Part shown: piece after piece, positions 1-4,549 of the stretch
Position numbering within the stretch: the stretch's first letter is position 1
How the letters are laid out: each line of letters begins with the position of its first letter
Assembly: GCA_026692885.1 (NCBI GenBank)
Contig: JAPLNJ010000111.1
Coordinates: forward strand, 1-6,254
Direction of reading: 5' to 3'
Length of the DNA stretch: 6,254 bases
DNA from: Planctomycetota bacterium
Lineage (GTDB): Bacteria; Planctomycetota; Planctomycetia; Pirellulales; Pirellulaceae
Position numbers and translations under genes: made by a program
Notes under the pieces: generated by a model
Told to the model about the DNA's origin: nothing
The model's database searches: none
The model's input: the letters and a program-made list of their open reading frames with translations, nothing else

Positions 1-187
1 GCGGCGATCCGGCGGCGAGGGCGGACCGGGGGCAGTTTTGTGGGGGTCCGCATAGTTTTCAAACCTGCTTCCACCGACGCGGGGTCGAATGGTACGAGGT
101 TAAGCGGAACCTCCGATCCCCACTGGGCTTGCCCCAGTGGACAAGCGGCTTGAAAACCACGGCCCGCGCACCGCGACCACACCCCGT

Positions 188-240
188 CCCCTTCGCCGCA
201 TTCACCGCCGCCTGTGGCGGCGGTGAATGCGGCGAAGGGG
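188..240. repeat. Perfect 25-bp hairpin with TGT loop
   Basis: Bases 188-212 and 216-240 are exact reverse complements, separated by the three bases TGT. The stem starts CCCCTTCGCCGCATTCACC and ends in its complement, GGTGAATGCGGCGAAGGGG. The hairpin lies at the centre of the wider inverted repeat formed by the copies at 120-158 and 262-299. No T tract follows, so it does not look like an intrinsic terminator. AAGGAGG at 244-250 lies just after it. Confidence 0.93.
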
Positions 241-405
241 AATAAGGAGGGACCGCTATTGGTGACCAAACCCTTTTTCCACTGGGGCAAGCCCAGTGGG
301 GAAAGTGGCGGAATGACAACGACGTACGTTTAACCTCGTACCATCCGGGCTTGCCCCGGTGGAATTGGGTTTCGTACACTACGTCGGCAGACGCCAGCCG
401 TACTG

Positions 406-460
406 TCTTCCGCCGCCTCCCGTCCGTCGCCGGAGGCGGCGGACGGGAGGCGGCGGAAGA
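406..460. repeat. Hairpin of 26 bp with GGA loop
   Basis: Bases 406-426 and 440-460 form a perfect 21-bp inverted repeat. Bases 427-431 and 435-439 continue the stem (one U-G pair in RNA, then four Watson-Crick pairs), leaving a GGA loop. Its centre, near base 433, coincides with the midpoint of the flanking exact 22-nt inverted repeat at 341-362 and 505-526. The architecture therefore matches the 188-240 hairpin although the stem sequence differs. No T tract follows. Confidence 0.93.
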
Positions 461-580
461 AGTGAGGCGGTTACGGACCCGTGGCGTAGTCCAAAAACCT
501 CGCTCCACCGGGGCAAGCCCGGATGGGGGCGGAACGAAAACAGGACCATCCGTTTGACGTCCCGACTCCCCAATTTTTCG

Positions 581-638
581 CGGCCCACCCCCGGCCCCTC
601 TCCCCGGAGTATCGGGGCGAGGGGAGAAGGTTGGGCCG
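581..638. repeat. GC-rich hairpin repeat (CCCCTC/GAGGGG type)
   Basis: An inner stem pairs CCCCTC (595-600) with GAGGGG (619-624) and CCCCG (602-606) with CGGGG (613-617), with one mismatch and a GAGTAT loop. An outer stem pairs CGGCCCA (581-587) with TGGGCCG (632-638). Runs of this kind recur between genes in many GC-rich genomes and often give spurious ORFs. A smaller 6-bp hairpin, GCGGCC-GCA-GGCCGC, follows at 660-674, just ahead of ccoQ. Neither is followed by a T tract. Confidence 0.75.
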
Positions 639-688
639 ACGTCATCGGCCTCTTGGGTTGCGGCCGCAGGCCGCGTTAAGGAATTGAC

Positions 689-693
689 GAGGG
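689..693 (+). promoter_or_regulatory. Ribosome binding site of ccoQ
   Basis: GAGGG lies 5 nt before the ATG at 699 and supports this start for a gene too short for routine ORF calling. Confidence 0.6.
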
Positions 694-698
694 TATCG

Positions 699-863
699 AT
701 GGGATTGAGAGGTTGGCTGACCAGCATGGGGATGAACCCGTTTGGGGTGATCTCGCTCGTGCTGTTTTTCGCTTCGTTCCTGGCCGTGCTAATGTGGACC
801 TGCACGCGATCGCGTCAGGAGCTTGAGGTGCAATCGCGTTTATGGGAGGAGGATGATGGCTGA
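699..863 (+). CDS. ccoQ: CcoQ/FixQ-like small subunit of cbb3 oxidase
   Basis: This 54-residue protein begins MGLRGWLTSMGMNPFGVI. It has one hydrophobic helix (about residues 14-34), then a charged cytoplasmic tail with TRSRQE and an acidic end, WEEDDG. That layout, one membrane helix followed by basic and then acidic residues in roughly 50-60 amino acids, is typical of CcoQ (FixQ family), a non-catalytic subunit that stabilises the cbb3 complex. Sequence conservation in this family is weak, so the call rests mainly on size, topology and its position immediately before ccoP. GAGGG at 689-693 precedes the ATG. The stop TGA overlaps the ccoP start by 8 nt, indicating translational coupling. The gene is separated from any upstream ccoNO genes by almost 700 nt of repeats, which is unusual for a cco operon. 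Confidence 0.75.
   Translation: MGLRGWLTSMGMNPFGVISLVLFFASFLAVLMWTCTRSRQELEVQSRLWEEDDG
844..852 (+). promoter_or_regulatory. Shine-Dalgarno sequence of ccoP inside ccoQ
   Basis: GGGAGGAGG lies directly before the two adjacent codons ATG (853) and ATG (856). GGGAGG at 844-849 stands 6 nt from the ATG at 856, which favours that start over 853 (too close) and 868 (too far). The site lies within the last codons of ccoQ. Confidence 0.7.
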
Positions 864-1551
864 GCCGATGCACGATAACTTGGTAGACGGCAACTTGGTA
901 GACGGCAACCTGGTAGACGGCAACCTGGTAGACCATGAGTACGACGGCATCCGTGAGTACGACAATCCGCCGCCGACGTGGTGGAGCCTGATTTTCTTAG
1001 GCACCGCCGTGTTCAGCTTTTTGTACCTCATTTTCTTCCACTTGGGGCCGCTGTTCGGCACCAACGGTTGGACGTTGACGCAAGCCTACGATGCCTCCGT
1101 GGCGGAGAACCTGAAACGTCGATTCGGCGAAATCGGAGAACTCCACGGGGATCAGGCCACGCTGTTGGAATACATGCAAAAGCCGGATTGGCTGGCGGTC
1201 GGGGATGGGGTCTTCAAGACGCACTGCAAATCTTGCCACGCGGACGACGGTAGCGGCAAGGTCGGCCCGAATCTGACCGACGATTACTACAAGAACGTGA
1301 AGCAATTAGCGGATCTCACGAAGGTCATCGAGAACGGGGCGGCTAACGGCAGCATGCCCGCCTGGCGAAACCGGCTGCATCCGAACGAGATTGTGCTCGT
1401 GGCTGCCTACGTGGCTAAGCTGCGTGGCAAGAACTTGCCGGGGCCACGGGTCCAGGGAGACGAGGAGATTCCCGCCTGGCCGTCGGCTGGCGAGCGGGGG
1501 GAACACGAGCCAGAGGAACAACATTTTGAGTCCCGAACTACCGGTCGCTGA
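856..1551 (+). CDS. ccoP: CcoP, mono-haem cytochrome c subunit III of cbb3 oxidase
   Basis: This 231-residue protein passes electrons through haem c to the cbb3 catalytic core, and its haem domain should face the periplasm. After an unusual repeated N-terminus comes the CcoP N-terminal signature HEYDGIREYDNPPPTWW (residues 27-43), one transmembrane helix (about 43-62) and a linker. The cytochrome c domain has a single haem site, CKSCH (124-128), followed by GPNLTDDYY. Met167 in GSMPAW is the likely axial ligand. Most described CcoP proteins are near 300 residues with two CXXCH sites, so one haem domain is absent here. No second CXXCH occurs before the stop, and the reading frame is intact, so this looks like a natural short form and not a truncation. 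The C-terminal tail (about 205-231) is charged and low in complexity. ATG 856 is preferred over a longer TTG start at 823 because of the strong GGGAGGAGG. It overlaps ccoQ by 8 nt and ccoG by 26 nt. Confidence 0.93.
   Translation: MAEPMHDNLVDGNLVDGNLVDGNLVDHEYDGIREYDNPPPTWWSLIFLGTAVFSFLYLIFFHLGPLFGTNGWTLTQAYDASVAENLKRRFGEIGELHGDQATLLEYMQKPDWLAVGDGVFKTHCKSCHADDGSGKVGPNLTDDYYKNVKQLADLTKVIENGAANGSMPAWRNRLHPNEIVLVAAYVAKLRGKNLPGPRVQGDEEIPAWPSAGERGEHEPEEQHFESRTTGR
874..933 (+). repeat. In-frame 15-bp tandem repeat, four copies, in ccoP
   Basis: Four consecutive 15-bp units, [GAT/GGC]AAC[TTG/CTG]GTAGAC, occupy 874-888, 889-903, 904-918 and 919-933. They encode DNLVD followed by three GNLVD units near the cytoplasmic N-terminus of CcoP, just before the conserved HEYDG motif. 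The last two units are identical and the first two differ by only a few bases, which suggests recent expansion. Since 15 is a multiple of three, copy-number change would alter the length of the tail without shifting the frame. Confidence 0.95.
1513..1517 (+). promoter_or_regulatory. Ribosome binding site of ccoG inside ccoP
   Basis: GAGGA lies 8 nt before the TTG at 1526, within the 3' end of ccoP. It supports an otherwise non-ATG start for ccoG. Confidence 0.5.
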
Positions 1552-2908
1552 ATCCCGCATCCTGTCCACCATCCACGAGGACGGCACGCGGCGCTGGTTG
1601 CATCCCCGCCCGGCGGCCGGACGCTGGCTGCGCGCCCGGCGCGTATTGGCCTGGGTGCTGATCGGCATCTTCACTCTGCTGCCCTACCTGCACATCCACG
1701 GTCGGCCCGCCATCCTAATGAACATCCCGGCCCGCGAATTCACCTTGTTCGGGTTTACGTTTCTGCCCACCGATACGCTCCTGCTGGCCCTGCTGATGGT
1801 CAGCCTGATCATCGGCCTCTTTCTGGTCACGGCCTTGTGCGGGCGATTCTGGTGCGGCTGGATGTGTCCGCAGACGGTCTACATGGAATTCGTGTACCGT
1901 CCGCTGGAGCGGTTGTTCGACGGGCCGCCCGGCCCCCGGCACGCGCCGGGCAAGACCGGTACGCCGATCCGCACGATCGCCAAGGTTGTCTTGTACCTGC
2001 TCGTCTCGGCTTACTTGGCCCATACGTTCCTAGCCTATTTTGTCGGGGTCGAGCAGTTGGCTCAATGGGTACGGCAGTCGCCGCTGGAGCATCCGGCCAC
2101 CTTCCTGGTGATGCTCGGCACGACGGTAGCAATGCTGTTTGATTTTGTCTATTTTCGCGAGCAGACCTGTATCGTCGCTTGTCCTTATGGGCGGTTCCAG
2201 TCGGTGCTGCTCGACCGCGATTCGCTGATCGTCAGCTACGATGGGAAACGCGGCGAACCGCGGGCCAAGGGACGGCGCAAGGACGGTGACGGACTGGGCG
2301 ATTGCGTGGTTTGCGGCTGGTGCACCGATGCGTGCCCGACGGGCATCGACATCCGCGACGGATTGCAGATGGAATGCATCGCCTGTGCGCAGTGCATCGA
2401 TGCCTGCGACCGCGTGATGGAACGGCTAGGCAAGCCGCGAGGCCTGATCCGGTTCAGTTCTCAGGCCCGTATCAACGGCGAAGGGGGCCGCTGGTTGCGT
2501 CCTCGCGTGCTGCTGTATCCTGCGGTCAGCTTGGCGCTCCTAGCGGCTTTCGGCTTCATTCTGGCCAACCAGCAATCGGCGGATGTGACGCTGCTGCGCG
2601 GCCTGGGTCGGCCGTTCGACGAGTTGACGCCGAGTGAGATCACGAATCAAATTCGCGTGAAGATCAAGAATCGTAGTGGGGCGGAGGCGGCCTACACGCT
2701 GGAGCTGCTCGGCCGGCAAGACGCTCAGCTTTCGCTCAGCGCCAGCCCGTTGCGCATTCCAGCCGGTGCATCCCGCACCGAACCGGCCCTCGTCGTGTTG
2801 CCGCGGGAGGCCTTTCGCGAGGGCCATTGCGACATCCAACTGCGGGTTTCCGATGGCCGAGATTTTGTCCGAGAGATGACGTATCGCCTGCTCGGACCGC
2901 AGGACTAA
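1526..2908 (+). CDS. ccoG: CcoG (FixG/RdxA) membrane Fe-S cofactor-assembly protein
   Basis: This 460-residue membrane protein matches CcoG, a cbb3 oxidase accessory protein that in studied bacteria has been linked to reducing Cu(II) to Cu(I) for CuB assembly. Predicted helices lie at about residues 40-58, 75-104, 149-173, 190-208 and 328-346. Conserved cysteine motifs are CGWMCP (110-115) and CIVACPYGRFQ (from 215). They are followed by two 4Fe-4S ferredoxin motifs, CVVCGWCTDACP (260-271) and CIACAQCIDAC (284-294). Residues from about 350 to 460 form the Ig-like C-terminal domain of the FixG family. No ATG exists near the N-terminus. TTG 1526 is chosen because GAGGA lies 8 nt upstream and because it keeps the ESRILSTIHEDGTRRWLHP region that precedes the first helix. 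A longer open frame back to 1391 lies wholly in ccoP and is unlikely to be translated. It overlaps ccoP by 26 nt. The stop TAA falls in the left arm of a palindromic element. Confidence 0.96.
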   Translation: MSPELPVAESRILSTIHEDGTRRWLHPRPAAGRWLRARRVLAWVLIGIFTLLPYLHIHGRPAILMNIPAREFTLFGFTFLPTDTLLLALLMVSLIIGLFLVTALCGRFWCGWMCPQTVYMEFVYRPLERLFDGPPGPRHAPGKTGTPIRTIAKVVLYLLVSAYLAHTFLAYFVGVEQLAQWVRQSPLEHPATFLVMLGTTVAMLFDFVYFREQTCIVACPYGRFQSVLLDRDSLIVSYDGKRGEPRAKGRRKDGDGLGDCVVCGWCTDACPTGIDIRDGLQMECIACAQCIDACDRVMERLGKPRGLIRFSSQARINGEGGRWLRPRVLLYPAVSLALLAAFGFILANQQSADVTLLRGLGRPFDELTPSEITNQIRVKIKNRSGAEAAYTLELLGRQDAQLSLSASPLRIPAGASRTEPALVVLPREAFREGHCDIQLRVSDGRDFVREMTYRLLGPQD

Positions 2909-3007
2909 GGACAGGCGAATCAATAACTGTCGCAAGTATAGTAGTCATCACGCGGAGCGTGATGACTACTTTGAAAACCCGTCACTTATTGATTCGCCGG
3001 TCCTAAG
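2905..3007. repeat. Concentric palindromic element between ccoG and fixH
   Basis: The outer arms 2905-2926 and 2986-3007 match as reverse complements at 20 of 22 positions, with an uninterrupted 13-nt core, GGCGAATCAATAA and its complement. An inner hairpin at 2940-2953 and 2957-2970 is a perfect 14-bp stem, AGTAGTCATCACGC with its complement, around a GGA loop. Inner and outer arms share the same centre (near 2955-2956). The left arm includes the ccoG stop codon TAA at 2906-2908. TTTGAAAACCC after the hairpin is not a T tract, so classic intrinsic termination is unlikely. In the transcript the fold could act in mRNA processing or stability. The right arm ends before the fixH ribosome binding site. 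Confidence 0.9.
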
Positions 3008-3016
3008 CAGATGCCG

Positions 3017-3022
3017 AAGGAG
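3017..3022 (+). promoter_or_regulatory. Ribosome binding site of ccoH/fixH
   Basis: AAGGAG lies 7 nt before the ATG at 3030. It fixes the start and shows that translation of fixH does not depend on coupling to ccoG across the palindromic element. Confidence 0.8.
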
Positions 3023-3029
3023 CTGTTGC

Positions 3030-3563
3030 ATGACTGACTCTGCCAAAGAGCACGCCACCCACCACGCGGAACGCCGTCATCGGATGTTCTGGGTCGGCCT
3101 GATTCTGGCCCTGCTGGGCGGGCAGATGGTCCTGATCTGCACGATGGCCTATGTGGCCACGTCGGATGGCTCCTTTGCGATTGAACCGGATTACTACCAG
3201 AAGGGCCTGCATTGGGATGAGACCACAGCCCAGATTCGCAAGAACGTCGAACTTGGCTGGTCCGTCCGTCTTCAAGTGGGGGACCAAGTCAGCGTCCGCG
3301 GCGAGCGTGTGCTCCGCTGCCGGCTGAGCGACAGATCCGGCCGGGCGTTGGACGGCGCGACCATCGATCTGGTCGCGTTCCCGCATGCCCGCGGCAATCA
3401 ACGCTCCTCTGCCACGTTCATCCCGGCGGGCGACGGCGAGTATGAGACGACCTTGCCTTTTTCGCGGCAGGGGGTGTGGGAGTTCCGCATGATCGTCCAG
3501 CGGGGACCGGAGACGTTCACCCAGACACTGCTCCGCGACGTCACCCCTCCCGGAGTATCGTAA
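3030..3563 (+). CDS. ccoH: CcoH/FixH cbb3 oxidase assembly protein
   Basis: This 177-residue protein has a short His-rich cytoplasmic N-terminus (EHATHHAERRHR), a single membrane helix (about residues 19-43) and the family signature SFAIEPDYYQKGLHWDE (48-64), in which the PDYYxKGLxWD core is characteristic of FixH. The rest is an extracytoplasmic beta-rich domain. CcoH is needed for assembly and stability of the cbb3 complex, and its usual length is near 150-180 residues. The ATG is supported by AAGGAG at a 7-nt spacing. The stop TAA overlaps the next ATG as TAATG, so the following SafE-like gene is probably translationally coupled. The gene sits between ccoG and ccoI as in classical fixGHIS operons, except for the extra gene that follows. 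Confidence 0.93.
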   Translation: MTDSAKEHATHHAERRHRMFWVGLILALLGGQMVLICTMAYVATSDGSFAIEPDYYQKGLHWDETTAQIRKNVELGWSVRLQVGDQVSVRGERVLRCRLSDRSGRALDGATIDLVAFPHARGNQRSSATFIPAGDGEYETTLPFSRQGVWEFRMIVQRGPETFTQTLLRDVTPPGVS

Positions 3564-4342
3564 TGGCAACGCTGGTGGCGGTCTTGCTGCTGAGCCTGTT
3601 TGGGAGCCTGCATTGCGCCGGCATGTGTGGGGCCTTGGTCGCGTTTGCCGTCGGTATCACGGAACCTCGATCTGGGGTGAGCCGCGCCCTCTTGCAGTTG
3701 ATTTACCACGGCGGGCGGGCAGTGTCCTATGCGGTGGTCGGCGGCGTGAGCGGGCTGTTGGGAGCGGCCCTGGATTTCGGCGGTTCGCTGGTGGGCCTGC
3801 AGCGTGTGGCCTGCGTTTTGGCGGGCAGCATGATGGTGTTGGTCGGCGTCGTCGCGGTGCTGCGGTACGCGGGCGTGCATCTGCCGCACCTGCCCGCCCC
3901 GCGGTGGCTCCAGCATTCGTTGCGGCTCGGACAGCGGGTCGCGATCGAGTGGCCGCCGCTGCCCCGAGCGCTGACGATCGGCCTGCTCACCGCGCTGTTG
4001 CCGTGCGGTTGGCTCTATGCGTTCGCCTTCGTGGCTGCCGGCGCTGGAAACGCCGCGTGGGGCGCCGCCATTATGCTCGCCTTTTGGCTGGGCACCGTGC
4101 CGATCCTGATTTCGCTGGGCACCGCCGTCCAGGCGCTCACAGGGCTGCTCGGACGGCGTCTCCCCCTGGCCACCGCGCTGCTGATCGTGGTCGTCGGTCT
4201 GGGGACGATCGCCGGACGCTGGGCCTTGTCGGGTGAGGTGTGGGAGTTGCCGCGAGACCTGACCTCGGGCGCGGATCTTACGCAGCGGTTGCAAGCGATT
4301 CACGAGCAGGACGTGCCGCCTTGTTGCCGACACGCCAAGTAG
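3563..4342 (+). CDS. DsbD_2/TauE-SafE-like cysteine membrane protein of the cbb3 cluster
   Basis: This 259-residue integral membrane protein has about six helices. The first contains GSLHCAGMCG (residues 14-23, Cys18 and Cys22), and a later helix has LLPCGWLYAF (Cys148). This HCxxMCG plus LPCG pattern is typical of the DsbD_2 family, usually labelled sulfite exporter TauE/SafE or UreH-like. Members often lie beside cbb3 maturation genes, where a part in copper or thiol transfer is suspected. True sulfite export is not supported by this context. A short hydrophilic C-terminus ends PPCCRHAK, a possible soft-metal ligand set (Cys254, Cys255, His257). Start ATG 3563 overlaps the fixH stop as TAATG, and GGAG at 3552-3555 stands 7 nt upstream. 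An alternative start at 3476 would lie inside fixH and is unlikely. The role is inferred and the substrate is unknown. Confidence 0.88.
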   Translation: MATLVAVLLLSLFGSLHCAGMCGALVAFAVGITEPRSGVSRALLQLIYHGGRAVSYAVVGGVSGLLGAALDFGGSLVGLQRVACVLAGSMMVLVGVVAVLRYAGVHLPHLPAPRWLQHSLRLGQRVAIEWPPLPRALTIGLLTALLPCGWLYAFAFVAAGAGNAAWGAAIMLAFWLGTVPILISLGTAVQALTGLLGRRLPLATALLIVVVGLGTIAGRWALSGEVWELPRDLTSGADLTQRLQAIHEQDVPPCCRHAK

Positions 4343-4415
4343 GTTCCGACTGCCGGACGGGACCTGAATCGCCCGCGAATCGGGCCTAGATCCGGACTAT
4401 TCATGTAGGGCGAGC

Positions 4416-4422
4416 GGAAGGA
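4416..4422 (+). promoter_or_regulatory. Shine-Dalgarno-like sequence cut off from ccoI
   Basis: GGAAGGA at 4416-4422 straddles the left edge of the palindromic element at 4419-4549. No start codon usable by ccoI follows within normal distance. Some 130 nt later the ccoI-like frame emerges. It may be the ancestral ribosome binding site of ccoI, separated from its gene by the element. This is inference. Confidence 0.35.
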
Positions 4423-4549
4423 AATAACTTACCCAACCCGATGTAGGATGGTCTTCCCGTAAGACGGCCCTCCGAGGCCGTCCACTGCGTCCCGCAGGTT
4501 GGTTTACCAGACGGCCTCGGAGGGCCGTCCTACGGGTAAGTTATTTCCT
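4419..4549. repeat. Palindromic MITE-like element at the 5' end of ccoI
   Basis: The terminal arms are exact 16-nt reverse complements: AGGAAATAACTTACCC at 4419-4434 and its complement at 4534-4549. Inside, 4456-4482 and 4510-4536 pair at 26 of 27 positions. They contain the exact 20-bp pair at 4463-4482 and 4510-4529 (core GGCCCTCCGAGGCC). A small CTGCG/CGCAG hairpin and a TGG/CCA hairpin lie in the central loop. The left half has about 21 extra bases (4435-4455). The right end coincides with the place where the ccoI start is expected. No transposase and no clear target-site duplication are visible. The preceding 4343-4418 holds only a weak 5-bp hairpin (4371-4385) and no gene. Confidence 0.9.

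Larger units (their letters stand above)
54..526. repeat. Array of five alternating palindromic repeat copies (BIME-like)
   Basis: Five related copies of about 35 nt alternate in orientation: + at 54-92 (degenerate), - at 120-158, + at 262-299, - at 341-374 and + at 488-526. Read in one direction, each has a variable lead resembling GGTTTTCAAnCC, then TCCAC[C/T]GGGGCAAGCCC and an end such as AGTGG or GGATGG. The GGGGCAAGCCC core is itself a small hairpin. The copies at 120-140 and 279-299 are exact 21-nt reverse complements, and those at 341-362 and 505-526 are exact 22-nt reverse complements. A further inverted pair, GGTACGAGGTTAA at 91-103 and its complement at 330-342, lies just inside. 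Two long hairpins sit between the copies. This layout resembles bacterial interspersed mosaic elements built from REP units, or a degenerate MITE. No transposase is visible here. No gene was recognised in this stretch. Confidence 0.85.

Noticed and set aside
259..333. Small frame of 24 codons (TTG 259 to TAA 331) with AAGGAGG at 244-250
   Set aside because: The Shine-Dalgarno match and 8-nt spacing are good, but the whole frame lies in repeat copies and a spacer. No similar peptide is expected, and the purine-rich site may be chance beside the hairpin.
54..526. CRISPR array
   Set aside because: The copies alternate in orientation, vary in sequence and are unevenly spaced, and no cas gene is present.
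684..701. Possible FNR/ANR box near ccoQ (TTGAC...ATCGA)
   Set aside because: The half-sites are 6 nt apart, not 4, both differ from TTGAT/ATCAA, and the site overlaps the ccoQ ribosome binding site and start.
59..805. Long minus-strand open frame of 248 codons, and overlapping frames at 351-679
   Set aside because: The frames run through inverted repeats and hairpins, give low-complexity Pro/Arg/Gly peptides with the same HWGKP-like phrase repeated, and overlap ccoQ. They are by-products of GC-rich palindromes.
2940..2979. Intrinsic terminator after ccoG
   Set aside because: The stem is strong, but it is followed by TTGAAAACCC and not by a T tract, and fixH continues the operon.
3398..4333. 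Minus-strand open frame of 311 codons across fixH and the SafE-like gene
   Set aside because: The peptide is Gln/Arg/His-rich without recognisable motifs and is antisense to two well-supported coupled genes in GC-rich DNA.
4419..4549. Complete insertion sequence with target-site duplication
   Set aside because: The element is only 131 bp, has no transposase, and the flanks (GAGCGGA before, ACTGCCA after) show no direct repeat.
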